From Spizellomyces punctatus DAOM BR117 (taxonomy: Eukaryota; Chytridiomycota; Chytridiomycetes; Spizellomycetales; Spizellomycetaceae), in contig NW_015971548.1 of the NCBI RefSeq assembly GCF_000182565.1, positions 860,047-924,046 on the forward strand: a DNA stretch of 64,000 bases. Reading direction: 5' to 3'. Under the pieces are notes generated by a model. It was not told where the DNA came from and made no database searches. It saw only the letters and a list, made by a program, of their open reading frames with translations. Shown here piece by piece: positions 1-12,252 of the stretch (positions are counted from its first letter, which is position 1; the number at the start of each line of letters is the position of its first letter). Made by a program: the position numbers and the translations under genes.

Positions 1-389
1 TTGATGGCCACCAAGGGGACTGCGAATTGTGATTATCACCGTTGATCAGTCACGGGCGTTAGGAATTAAAACTACTATTCACATACATCGTAGAAGAGTT
101 CGAATGGCAGATATCAGATTGATAACTTTATACTTGACTGTGTTGCTTTTGTCTCCGAATTGCGTCTGATGTGAACTTTGCCCTAGACCAACTTGGAGCG
201 AGAAAACCATCATGGTTGAGCCTGTGGTTTCGGTAACGGGCCCTCTGTCTCCCTTCGACGACTAAATTTCAATGAGCTTGGCTGCTACATACTTCGTGCC
301 AGAAACCTCTCCTCGTGTAATATTGCTATAGCGTTGATGAACAGTAGTCCAACGTACAAGAGTGTACCAAGCGAAAGCATGAAAGCCAT
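1..389 (-). CDS. YOS1: YOS1/IER3IP1-like ER-Golgi transport protein (3' end cut by window)
   Basis: Small ER/Golgi membrane protein of the Yos1/IER3IP1 family, which works with Yip1-Yif1 in ER-to-Golgi vesicle transport. Exons read on the minus strand are 389-293, 191-87 and 19-1, with GTATGT donors and phases that join exactly. The start reads MAFMLSLGTLLYVGLLF, a hydrophobic segment, followed by the family signature NAIAILHEERFLAR. After a short glycine/polar loop comes INLISAIRTLLRFPLVAIN, where the window ends just inside the expected second membrane segment. The human protein has the same order (NAIAVLHEERFL, then a VRTVMRVPL-type second helix) in 82 residues, so only about 15 residues are missing. 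The gene is divergent from the La gene, with 459 bp between the starts. The family call is strong because signature, splice frames and order all agree. Confidence 0.85.
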
Positions 390-848
390 GATGGTGTCAG
401 CTATACAGCGGTTAGCGCGTTGGAAGTTGGGTTAACGTTTCGTGGTCGATGACTGTGCCAAAAATGTTGCTATGACAGTGTTATGCAACTCTACTGTACT
501 AGCATCCCCATTACGTTTCCTTAAGGCGAGTAAAATATGGCCAAAACCTTGAATGTTCCGACATTTCAAGCTCGAAAGCTACTTGTAGAACATATCAAGG
601 AAAGTGCAGCACGATGAGGACTCTTTTCTGGAAGTTTATTTTTTAAGCCAACTGCTAGCCATATCCTTTGATGTGGTTCGATATCCGGCTGGAATGCTTG
701 CTTCCTTCTCTGTACGTGCTCCAACTTTGCTGATCTGCACTTGCCCGGTCGCTGCAGTATTTGCAGAAGTACGTAAGTTTACAAAGTACAATGTTTTCGG
801 AGAAGCGGTGCTGACGGTATTGCCCTGCAATGTATTCAGTTGTTCAAA
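390..848. other. Intergenic, shared upstream region of YOS1 and La genes
   Basis: This 459 bp lies between two divergent start codons. Short open frames inside it show no family similarity. No clear TATA box or repeat was seen; it presumably holds both promoters. Confidence 0.5.
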
Positions 849-2579
849 ATGGAGGTGAACTCCGCGAACGTTGAGGTGGAGAGTGAGGTTCAGCCCGAGA
901 CCACAACGACACCGCTCAGTGACTCTGCACATGCAACCACGCCCACTCCTCCAGTTCCAGTGGAGACTTCGCAGCCTACTGTTCCCGTGGACGAGGTTAC
1001 CGTACCAGTACCAGTAAACCTTGAAACTGCGAGTGATGAGGTCAAAGCAAAGATACTCAAGCAAGTGGAGTACTACTTTGGAGGTGAGGAGTCCGTAGCG
1101 CTGCATATATGGTTGTGAAATCATGCTGATGGCTTTCCGTGTAGATGCGAACCTTCCGAGAGACAAGTTCCTGATAAGCACCATCAACGAAAACCCCGAG
1201 GGATGGGTCTCTATTGAGACTCTATTGAAGTTTAACAGACTCAGGTCAATTTCTGACGATCCCCTGGTCATCGCTGATGCGCTGAGACAGAGTGCCGAAC
1301 TTCTTGAAGTATCGGACGACGGAAAATTGGTTCGTCGTCGTACTCAGCTGAAGCCAAGGTTTGCCGTTCATAGAAAGACAATATACGTGGTACGTTAGTG
1401 ACGATCTTGGTAAATCCTTGGCAATAGTGCTAATTTTCACATAGAAAGGATTTCCACCAGAGCTCAGTAACATCATCGACGAAATCGAAGGCTTCTTTTC
1501 CAACTTTGGTAAAGTGCACAATGTTAGAATTCGTCGAGATGAGAATCGCGCTTTCAAGGTTTGTGGCCAAAGGCTGCGTGCTGTGTATGATGCGGGTTCG
1601 TTAACCTGCTCTCCATATTAGGGTTCAGTTTTTGTTGAATTTAAGGAAATTCCTGCCGCAGAAAATGTTAGCCAAATGCAATTGGAGTTTCAAGGACATC
1701 CTCTAGTCATTATGATGAAGTAGGTTCAGCTGTTTAAGCATCTTCGATAGTTTCTTTCCAAACTCTAATTGTTTTTAGAGATGAATATGTAAACATGAAA
1801 TTGCGTGAAGGCCCGAAAGATCAGGATGGCAGCCACATGCATGTACAGCGTCCTTATGAAGAGTTCCCACAACTGAATTATTTGGAAAGGCATGACTTCC
1901 GTCGTCCAGGTGCCCACTCCAACTATGGCAATCGGCAACAGGGTCCAGCACTTTTGGAGCGACCAGAGGGTGCTCTGGCCTTCTTTGAAGGCGTAGCGCC
2001 TATGACGCTACGGGAGGACATTCAGGTACTTGCTTCACCACCAGTAGCTACTTATTGACCTTGTGTTTAACCACATATCTTTTTCAGCATTTCTTTGCTC
2101 GTCATGAGCGAGTACGCTGGATTAATTTTAATATCGGCGAGCAGAAGGGATCCGTTATGTTCAGCTACCCAGATGCAGCGGCTCGGGTCGTAGAGAAACT
2201 TGGTAATGGCGGTGTGGTACAAGCACCAAATGGGATTGGGGGTGGAACTACCACGGTTAGAGCAGCCACCAAGGACGAGGAGATGAACTACTGGCTGATG
2301 TCTGAGAAAGCTAGGACGAGTCTGCGAGGCAAGCGGGGCGGCCATAGAGGCAGAGGGGGCGACCGAGGTTCGAGGGAGAGGGGTGGAAGGAGGAATGATC
2401 GTTTTCAAAGGCGCCCAGAGAAGGTGCAGATGTCCACTGAGGTACCCGGTGTCGAGAATGGAGAACCCGAAACATCAGATCTCAAATCAAATGGCGGCGT
2501 AAAACGCAGTGCGGAGGATGAGCCAACTACGGATGCTTTCTCGGCACCCCCTCCAACGAAAGCAGTCAAGATGGAATAA
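849..2579 (+). CDS. LHP1: La RNA-binding protein (Lhp1/SSB family)
   Basis: La protein, which binds the 3' UUU-OH end of new RNA polymerase III transcripts such as pre-tRNAs and protects them in the nucleus. Six exons: 849-1083, 1145-1389, 1445-1558, 1622-1719, 1779-2025, 2088-2579, giving 476 residues. An acidic, proline/threonine-rich N-terminus precedes the La motif (about 62-145), which contains QVEYYFGDANLPRDKF across the first splice junction, with conserved aromatic residues. RRM1 follows (KGFPPELSNIIDEIEGFF to about residue 230). A second folded segment (DFFARHERVRWINF-like) and an RG-rich basic tail with a KRSAED stretch, a likely nuclear signal, end the protein. ATG 849 was chosen because it is the first in-frame methionine; the frame is open only a few codons further upstream. 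The identity is secure from the La motif plus RRM order. Confidence 0.93.
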
Positions 2580-2781
2580 GTGGGTACTTTGACGGGTTGT
2601 GAACATCAGCGGGCTGAAACAGTTTCTTTTGCATTAGCTGTATATATCATAGTTTTATTGCAATTACACTTTGTACAATAATGCCTGGAGAATGATGCAT
2701 GAGAGCAGTCTGTCACATCGATGAAACTCAAATGTACATTATTTATTACGCAAAAATAGGACGGCTGTTTATACATGTTTG

Positions 2782-5700
2782 TCACTGCATCTGGTCCTGC
2801 TCAACATTGTCTTTCAATACCATCAATAGAAATTTGCCCGCGGCTGACACCTGTTGGGTGATACTCGCATCCGCAGCAAACTTCCCCAAAAGTTCGTTCG
2901 CAATTGCACTGGGAGGCAGAATTTTCACGTTTGCGCCATTCATATATGCGATCCCGCCAGTCTCTTTTGAGGCAAAGTAGTCCACAATCCAGCTAAAATG
3001 GCTGGAATCTTCGCCAGGGGCAGCCAGAGCAACTCCGACCGACCACTGACTCGCTTTATCAGCAGTGAGCATAGGTTCCCATTCTTCAATAGTGCTGGAA
3101 GCAATGACGAAACGCTGCGTCAACTTTATGAAATCTGGTGGTGCCGGGAGGGAAGAAAAAAGCGCAGGATTGCCACTCAATAGATGAACATCTACTGTGG
3201 CTTGCTTTGTTTTCAATGCAATGCGGATCTGATGTGATGCGGGAGGAAATGCGGAGGGAGAATAATGTGGTGGAAGGGATTCCGTCGATGTGATTTCCAT
3301 TGCCGTGGGTTCAGAACCGTTCAGTACCTGTAGTGCAGCCTGAGAATCGTTGAGAGATTGTATCGGAAGTCCGTTGCCATTTTCTGGCAAATTTGGCTGT
3401 GGTGCTGGGAAAGCAGGAGCCTGTGATGTTGAGGGGCTCGGCACGTTGCTGCTGACGGAAGTTTCGTGCGAGGCCACTGGTGTGGGCTGCTGCTCGTAGT
3501 CCATATCCGTGGCCATGCCACCAACGGGTTGATGGGCAGTGTGTTCGAGCGCATCTACCGTTGCAGGTTTCTCGTCTACAAAGAGTTGAAGCGTATTCAC
3601 AAGACTGTTTTAGGCTACTGTGGATTACAATGCAACATACCTTCAGATGGCATCCCAACTGCTGGACCTTCCGAGGGGTTCATGACAGGAATGACGTGTC
3701 CCTCCATGATCACCTCACCATCGTCATCGTCCTCACCAGGCTCGTACCAGTTCTCGCCATTAGCTGCCGTAGCTTCCTGTCCGCCCTCCGATGATAGACC
3801 CGCTCCTTGAAAGCCCCCAGCATTGGCAGCTTCCACTCGCGAATCGTAGTAATCTACTGCAAGCTCATCCTGAAAGCCACCAACAGTCTCGCCGCGCATC
3901 CCTCCCACGGCTCTTTGAGCACTTTCGACAGTGTCATACTGTATGAACGCGGATCGCAGGTCATCCAGCACATGCAATTGATTCTTGATAGTGCCGTATC
4001 GGCTGAAAACTCGCGTAAGTTCCTCCCGCGGAATGTGTCCGCGGGTACGGATACGAATTAGGGATGTGTGCGTCTCCGCATATTCTATGTGAACGGGTCG
4101 TTTATCAAAACCTGGTACTTCAAGTTCGGTATTGTTCATTTGAGCTCTGGCGCTGACAGCTGCATCTTTGGTTCCAAACCCCAGGAAAGCCTCAGCTCCA
4201 ACACCGTCATGGATGGTCAGTTCACAGAACAACACCGGTGAAATCTTGCCAAATTCGGTTGTAAGAATGTTTTGGGTGATACTTGGAGGCAAGTTCGTTA
4301 CATGCAGAACGCCATACGTTATCTTCTCAAAGATGTCCTCTGACGCCGGCTGGTATGTAACAATCGGAACGATTCGATGAACTTCGCTCATGCTAACGAG
4401 AATATTGGCAGTGTTGAGATCATTTGATGCTCCACTCATTGCATCTCGGACGGTGGACAACTGGGCAGAGAGAGGCGACCCAAAGAACTCCATGTTGTCC
4501 AAATCACGGACAGTATTTTCTGCTTCCCATTGATTCAATGGAGTCACTACCGCATAGCAATTCTCGAGAGAAGCAATATTGAAGAGGGCAATATCTTTCT
4601 TCGCTGAGAACTTTGAACCAAGAACTTTGTGAAGATTCTCGGAAATTTCACGACCACTCAGCCTCTGACTGAAATTGCGAATTACAACTGCCGGCGCATC
4701 TGGGGACTCAGTCTTTTGTGACGGCTCATGGGAAGCACCATCTCGGGGATTGGTAGAAAATCGGCTTGTCTGTGCTGGTTGCCCAGCATTATCGCGGCGT
4801 CGCGCACCTGTGCTCTGGGCGAATTCCACTTTCATTGGGTCGCGCATACCAAACAAATATTTCCCGGTCAAGTCTTCCAGCGCGCTCTTGGCAGATTCAA
4901 TGCTAAAAAAGTTGACAAATGCCATGGAGTGCTGTGTATACCTTCCGGGAATAATACGTAAGGACTCGATTGGCCCAAATGGCTCACAAACCCTAGCAAG
5001 TTCCCCACGGTCCAAGTCAGGAGGAACCATTGGAAGATAAAGTGATGCCGTTTCATGTTGTGGGCGTTTTTCGCGGAACGTCCGTTGCATTGGCTTAGAT
5101 GTGTCGTCATTTCCCCTTGATGATCCAAATTGACGGTGTGGAACAGATCCGGACTTCTCTACAATGTGAACAGCACTCTTTTGTCCCGGACCGGCATCTG
5201 GACCACCGCCAAATCTTGAAATCTGGGAGTCAGCACCAAAACTCAAAAGCTCAACGCCAGCCCTTGGACCCCATAGTTCAGTGGCCTGTGAGCATGAAAT
5301 CAGAAGGTTAAATTTTATGGCTTCTCATGGCTTGCCCACTGCAGCATCCTTCAGAAGTGGCAGAAATGGACAATAACATACCCTGACAAGGTTCCTGGCT
5401 TTTGTTGCGTCAGCCGCTGATTCAAATTCAACGATGGCTTGGTCAGAGTCTGGTTTCTTGCGGACCTCCACCACTTTTCCGAATTTATGGAACTCTTGCA
5501 TCAAGTCTTCCCTGGAAATGCCATGCCTCAATCCCCGCACATGCAAGTAGCCCTGAGCAGCATTTTGTTCCCGGAAGCCAGCTGATTTAAAAAAAGAACA
5601 AATGATTGACGTTGGCATCATGTATAAACGTTGGCTGCCAATCGGCAAATACGGATGTGGATACTGGATTTTGGGCGTACAAACCTTGCTTGTGTTTGAG

Positions 5701-7002
5701 CTCATGCTCATCTGGCTCAACAACGTTGAGGAATCTGCTATTGATACGACATACTGTGGGTCTGCCGCGAATCACATTTTCTGCTGCCATGCATTTAGTC
5801 GCACTTTGCTTTGTGGCATATGCTAGAAAGCAGGACGATCGCCCGCCCTTCTTAGTAGGTAAGATTTTGATTTCGGAAATGGCTCCATGTCGCTCAAACA
5901 CTTGGCGCAGCTCGGCTTCATTTGCGTCAGGTGGTAAATCGCCAATCCATAAATGACGTGTTTGCAATGAACCTTCTTGCATATCCGACGAAGGGGGACT
6001 TCCTGGCCGCCTTGAAGATGGCGAAGACTTCCGGCCGCGCTCCCGGCTGCTCCTTCGGGAACCATACCTGGAATCATAGTATGAGGAATCGGAATCACTA
6101 TCGCTGCGATAATCTCGCCTGCGGTCTGAGCGCCGTCTGCCTCGATCAGGACTTCTTTCCCTGCTTCGGTCTCTGCGACCTTTTCGGTCCCTACTGTCAT
6201 CCCGGTAATCTCTCTTACGATCTCTATAATCACCATCGCCTCGGGCACCTCGACCACGTCGATCATCCACACTACCTTCACTGTGTGCAACTGCAGTGCC
6301 AGGCATGCCTGGCTGTTGTGCACCGGTCAGGTTGAGCATGGCAGCATTCTGACCCGCTCCTAAAGCCTGGCCCAGAGGAAGCTGCTGATTTTGCACTCCC
6401 AAATTTCCCCCCTGAAGAGCATTCGGAAGCAGCGCCACGAGAAGCCGTGCCAATTGCTGCTGCTGTTGGAGTTGTTGAAGTTGTTGGAGCTGCGCTTGTT
6501 GGAGTGGCGTCAAATTCTGAACATTTGTAGCGGTTTGAGTTTGGGCAGCAGGCTGCAATCCTGTTGCGGTGGCACCTGATGCCCCAAATGGAGAGCCTTG
6601 CACGGCAGCTACTGGTGCTTGCTGTTGACCAAATGCGGGGTGCCCTTGCTGACCGAAAGTCGCGGTCTGCTGTGTGGCAGGAGACTGAGGCCTCTGCATT
6701 TGCTGTTGCTGTTGCTGAAGCTGTTGAAGCATCGCTTGCAGAGCATTGGCTTGGGATGGAGCTCCAGCAGGAGCTGATGTCGGCATGACATTTGGTAATG
6801 GATTGACAGCGCCAGCTAGAGCATTACCGAGAGGACCCAATGGATTCATTCGCTGGTTTCCGGGTTGACCAAGGCCGATTTGATTGCTTAAGAATGGAAG
6901 GGCGTTTTGGAGTTGCTGTTGGATTGGCTGCTGGCTCTGATGACCAGGTTGTTGTTGGCCTTGTTGGCCTGGCAGATTTCTCTGCCACGATTGATTCGAC
7001 AT
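2782..7002 (-). CDS. Spen-like protein: Q-rich/RS N-terminus, six RRM-like segments, C-terminal SPOC domain
   Basis: Exons 7002-5685, 5581-5382, 5285-3641 and 3575-2782 join in frame to 1318 residues. Order: Q-rich region (about 1-230), Arg/Ser/Asp-rich region (about 240-335), RRM1 (RHLWIGDLPPDANEAEL), RRM2 (GYLHVRGLRHGISREDL), RRM3 (ASLYLPMVPPDLDRGEL), a weaker RRM4 (AVVIRNFSQRLSGREI), RRM5 (GVLHVTNLPPSITQNIL) and RRM6 (SLIRIRTRGHIPREEL), then a C-terminal domain from about residue 1160 that resembles SPOC (SHQIRIALKTKQATVDVHLL, later FIKLTQRF and FLLMVLKD). Spen/RBM15 proteins combine several RRMs with a SPOC domain that recruits corepressors, RNA polymerase II CTD or m6A factors. The first donor (GTTTGT) is the only one found that gives the right phase for exon 2. 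It shares no promoter with a close neighbour; the RhoGEF start is 1.5 kb away. The RRMs are certain; the SPOC call is from pattern and position only. Confidence 0.8.
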
Positions 7003-8534
7003 ATCTATAATGGGTAACTTTGCCGGGAACAACTGGCAGTCACTTGGGGAGAAAACCTTTCGATCGAATATGGGTCTTTTGACAAAACGTCTTTTGATAA
7101 AACGATGCTATTAAAAAGAGAACGCTCTTTTAAGTGGTTTCCTGAAATATGAAAAAGGTACACTTGGTAAGCACATGAGCCAGCGCGCTTGCTTTGTGTG
7201 GCAACGGGGACGTGCACGACGTGCACACTTGCGTTCAAGTTGGGTACTTGCTCGGTCACTTGCCGACTGCTCAACGAACCTTCAAGCTAATGAATTGTGG
7301 GGCATATGAGAATGGACACGCACGCCAGTTCTCTTCTGATGAAGGCAAGTGGATGGATAAGCGGAGACGTGGGACACTTGTGGACGTGCTCTTTCTACTG
7401 TCGTTCACCAATAATGCGTCTCACTCTGCACAACACCAATGTCCACACCAATGTATGATTTCCTTGAAAAAAGATTGGAAATTGGGGAATGGGCGGTGGG
7501 GGGGAAATCGATAACGCAGGGTTCCCGGGAGCAGTTGAAACTTTTAAAGGAAAACATCACGTGCGGGGCGTGTCGGTCTTTCGTAAGCAACCCGCCAACG
7601 AGCGATTCCGTTTGCTTTTGGAATCGTTTTGCTTGAACGTGCGCACTGCATTACAAAAGTGTACATACAGATGAATTCAACTCCATAGCAATCAACTGTT
7701 TTTCAAAAAGCTCCCATCCTCAACCAGCACCCAAAGAGACGTGTGGAATAAGCACAAAAACATGAGCAAAAGACCATCTCGGAATGCGCAGAGATGCTGA
7801 CCTGCAAAATATCTGCCATGTTCCCATTGCCGCCATTTGACGTTTGCCTTTGCGCAAAAGTGACATCTCCACCCTACAAAGCGATATTCCACCAATGCAA
7901 ATGTCGATCGTAAAAAACCTGCAGGGGATGATAAAGTTCATTAAAGACTCATTTAACCTGATTTGGAATAACGTTTCTCGTGTCGCGCCTCCCTTCTGCA
8001 ATTTGCAAGTCGGCCTGGCTGCTCTTCCACCGAATATTCCCCCCTTGTTGAAATTCCTTTTTTTTTTATTATTCTCCATAGCCTGCCTTCTTCCCATTTC
8101 TCTTGTGGGTGAACGGCATCGGCAGACCACAAGACTGCAAGTACTGTCAACAACGGGCTGACGTCCTAAAAGGTATGCTCGCTTAACCACCCGGAGAGTT
8201 GTCTCTGTCCCGCTTCCCATGTCCATGCTCAAACCATGCCCTTGCATTGTCTCTTTCAAAAGCCACCCGTCAGCTCGCTACCAAACTGGATGTTTTATGG
8301 TACTTGGTGGAATACTCAAATCAAAAAGCAAAGCTTGATTCGTGATATCCAGCTTTCTCAAAAGATTCAGCCTGCCGGATATTCATGAATGGCCACCGCA
8401 AAGTGACCGTCGAGTTCGGCATATTGGCGGAATCTTGATCGACCCGAGGCGAAAAGGAGTAGCATCCCTTTTCATACCTGTCCTGTCCACCCCGTGTCAG
8501 ACACAGGAGCGGTGGGAAGGAGCGGGAGTGCGCT
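7003..8534. other. 1.5 kb intergenic region between divergent Spen-like and RhoGEF genes
   Basis: No convincing gene. Open frames on both strands (for example 7720-8259 minus) lack recognisable domains and splice logic. A direct repeat of ACGTGCAC occurs at 7210-7226 and a CACGTG-containing stretch near 7558. It is probably promoter and 5' untranslated sequence of the two flanking genes. Confidence 0.5.
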
Positions 8535-11500
8535 ATGACAGCGGCTGTAGCCGTGACCAATTGTCTAGTGAACTTGGACATGACTGATCCCGCTAAATGG
8601 CACGGTACTGTCCCCGGCAAAATTGAGACACGGGTGGAGCGAAATGGGCAGTCCTCTGAAGCAGAAAGAGCATCCGATTTAGAAAGCCCGCATACTCCTC
8701 CGATCTTACCTGATCTGACATTTGGGAAGGAATCACTAGCGCAGATGTTGACCGTCGGCTATGGAGAGGTGTCAAAGAAGGATGTGTCAAAACGAAGAGA
8801 ACGGGCGGCCCAGATCACTCCCATATCAACACATCGTCTTAGCCACGACCACGACACTCGGCGGACGAGCGGAGGCTCTTCCATTTCGGGCTCCTCCGCT
8901 GTCCCCAATCAGCGAGTACTCGCGAGGGATTTGAGTCAGAAACGACCACAGTCCGTAGCAGTCGGATTCACGCTGGGGCCTCCGAGTGAGGATTCGCCAG
9001 AAGAAACTGTGGCGGAGACGATTTTAGATGTGATCAGAACACGCCGTCTCTCCTTCAATGGACATCAAGACGATCATCTCGCTGCTCTTCAAACATTAGC
9101 AAAGAGTTCTTCGTCATCCGCAATTGTCAATCTTGCCGCCCCTTCGACTTCGCCACCAGGATCACTTGACAACTCGACTCCCCTTGTCGACGAGCCGAGG
9201 GAAATCCGCCATGCTGAGGCGCCCTATGTTGGTCCTATCTTACCCAAGAGCATAGATCCAATATTACCGACAACGGTGGCTGTCAGGGCTCCGTCAATAC
9301 TCAGTGAAGGAAAATCTGAGGATGATCGGACCATAAAGCGAGCAATGATAGTTAACGAATTGTTGGAGACGGAAAGGATGTATGTGAACGACTTGCGGAC
9401 TTTAATTGAGGTATGAAATCTCACTGCTTGACGTTTGATATACGAGCTCACCATGGACTTGCAGAGCTTCTTTGATCGCTTGAATGCCGTTTCCTGGCTT
9501 CCGAACGACAAAAAATTCTCTTTGATGCGGAATGCCAGCGAATTGTACAAGTTTCAGCAAGAGTTTCTATTATTGCTCGAAAGCGCGATTAACACTGCGA
9601 ACGAAGCTTCCGAAGATGCGATTCTTCCCATGTCTCAAGTCTTTCTTGAAATGGTATGTTCTTGAAAGGTTTCTAAACGGACAACTCTGAGGAAGTTAAT
9701 CACTATTGTATGATAGGAACAACGGTTTGATGTATATTCCCAATACTGCACCCACCATGACGGAGCAATCAAAATTTTGACAGAATATGAGAACCGACCG
9801 GAAATGGTAACGTTTCTTCGGGACTTTCGCGGACTAGCTCAAACGAAGCTGGACGTCAAGGATTATCTTATAAAGGTGGGAATGGACGCGCAACAGTTTA
9901 GGTCCAGCAGTCATGACTAAGCAACTCGCTCGAGTAGCCGGTACAAAGGCTATGTCGATATCCCCTCCTCCTCAGTGTAGGTCACCACAGCTTTGTGGGT
10001 CCAATTTGGAACAATGATACTGACGTCGGAAACAGGAAATGATTAAAGCGACACCGGTAGACTCTGATCAGTTTAATGCTCTTCTTGCTGCGCATACAGT
10101 TATGCAGAATGTCGCACTGGAAATCGATTCTGCAAAGGTATTGTTGGTTCCGATTTGCCCTTCATATGACGGCAATTGATAGATTACAATTGTAGTGGAG
10201 GATGGAAAACATGCAGAGGACTGATCGGTTTTTTTCAAGACTGGAGAGTGCACATGCTGACCTCCCAAGTCGCTTGGAAGTCGGAGATCTGGTTCTCAGT
10301 GGAGCGCTTTATGTAGTTAATCACGATCAGTACACCGTCAAGTTTCGCTATCGGGTAATTTACTCTATATGCAACAAATGGACGCAGCCCTACTATGTTG
10401 CTAACAGCCGCGTAGGGTGTCTTCTTGTTTCCCGAGTACATATACGTAGTGAAACCGCGGAGAATGACGGCATATACCCTAAAGTTCTGTCTGTCGCTCT
10501 CTTCTTGCGAGTTCATACCTCTGGGTAATGGTGAGAGTGAGTATCATGTCATATCCCAACATCACGTATCCATCATTAAGCAGATTCCCTCTGCAGGCGT
10601 TTTGCCAAATGCGTGGCGTCTAAAGAACAGCGAGGGTGATCAGTATTACGACTTTTGTGCAACGAGTGAGAAGGAGCGTGCGGTGTGGGCAGAGACCTTG
10701 AGCCGATTAGCCCGTGCAGCGTGGGCTCGACGGTCAACACCAGACACACCTAAGGGAGAAGGCGACGCCTCCGTCGAATCTTATATGGATCCACCGATGG
10801 ACGCCTTGGACTTGAGACGTACCAGTTCTGCAGGATCAATAAACACCATGAACTCTATTATTTCAAAAACTGATGCGTTTGTTGGGCGGGAAAGGTCGCA
10901 CTCTGCGCAACAGACGCAACAGACTGTCTCTAACGCGCGGAAGAAAGAGCGTCATTTTTGGCGGCAATCGAGCGTGGATTTGCGGTTTGACATTTTTGGG
11001 GAGATTCCAGCGGGCCCACCAAATACTTACGGTACGGTTGGAACCGAGCAACAGCATCCCAAGGGAGCGCTCAACAGAAGAGGGTCTGTGGATTTGCGCT
11101 TATTGGACGTTCTGACGCCCCTGATTGAGGCAGGAGGCGTATCACCTCTCCCCACTACAAAATCTGTACCTGACCTTCAAGGGGTATGTCCTTCGCTGGG
11201 CATGTTCTGGCAGCATCGTTTGGGTTCGGGTTATGCTGATTTAATCTTGGCTCCCTTAGTTCCGCCGCAAATCCTCCGCCTTTGATCCAGACTTCCGAGC
11301 CACCGACGAGTATCAGAATGTCCGTATTGCACCACACTCTCCTGTGCACCACCATTCGATACCGCCGCCCGTTGTACCCAGTCGAGGTTGGTCTGATCCT
11401 GCAGTGACCGGATTGAGCAGCGGAGGAACAAACTCGTCCTCTTCCCTGCATCGCCTCTCCGAGGATGGTAGCACTGACGATCCAGACTCCCCCAAAAAGG

Positions 11501-11934
11501 CGTCGGACAAGGCTCAGGATGACTCTTGGTTGCAATCACCGGGAGGTACAAGTCGAATGAATTCCGGAAGTGGACACGTAGGTAAATACCCTCACAGAAA
11601 CGAAAATGGTGCCACGTATCTACCTCCCCGTACATCGAGTTTCAGCAATTCGGCCCCGCTTCTGAACCGGTATCCGTCGCGATCCAGTATATCATCTTGG
11701 GTGAGCGATCGTAGTGAATGGAATGTACCACTCCCATCGTCTCCACCTGCACGGCCGGGGGTGCGATCTAGTGGAGGCTACGCGACGGTAGGACCTGGGT
11801 ATACTCCTGAAAGCGATGACCAGAATCCTACCAAGCAACGCCGCAATAATTTGATGCGGAGAACTTGGAGCCAATTTTTCCAGGGTGGAAAAGGCATAAA
11901 AGGGGCGTTCAGAATTGGGAAAGGAAGGGATTGA
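8535..11934 (+). CDS. Rho guanine nucleotide exchange factor (DH-PH)
   Basis: RhoGEF of the Dbl family, which loads GTP onto a Rho/Cdc42-type GTPase at the membrane. Clear exons include 8535-9410, 9465-9653, 9717-9875, 9938-9976, 10036-10137 and one from 10196; the last begins near 11261. The DH domain starts at about residue 265 with RAMIVNELLETERMYVNDL and contains the conserved helix KPVQRLCRYPLLLSEM, which forms the GTPase surface and is split across three exons. A PH domain follows: LEVGDLVLSGALYVV, then FLFPEYIYVVKP, then a C-terminal helix with KERAVWAETLSRL. The N-terminal 260 residues and the long C-terminus are Ser/Pro-rich and probably disordered. Two related HFWRQSSVDLRFD and RRGSVDLRLLD segments recur after the PH domain. 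Start ATG 8535 is the first in frame; ATG 8580 is an alternative. The target GTPase cannot be told. Confidence 0.88.
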
Positions 11935-12252
11935 AAGTCTTTTGGACAATTTTGTTGCATGTCAAGTATTAGCTTTTTTGTTGGATTTTCTGACGTTATT
12001 ACCTAATTAGTTTTTGTAGGCGGTTTGGAGGTTGTCTTATTATATTCTTCTTGTCTTGGTTTGGACTGTAGAGACGGTTGGGATAGGAGATTTATGCCGT
12101 CAATGTGTTTTTCCTTTCTGTGTACAAACATGTTTTGAGACGTTTTCTTAAATTACTATACTTTTGAACGGCACCAGAAATAACAAGACTGTGCGCGTTT
12201 ATTAATGTAACGGAAGCTACTACTATTAACGGTTAAACAACAATATAAATCA
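11935..12252. other. Convergent 3' region
   Basis: AT-rich 318 bp between two stop codons facing each other; it would hold both 3' untranslated ends. No gene seen. Confidence 0.5.

Noticed and set aside
7720-8259. 179-codon minus-strand open frame in the large intergenic region
   Set aside because: No recognisable domain, mixed composition and no splice logic; length can arise by chance in this base composition.
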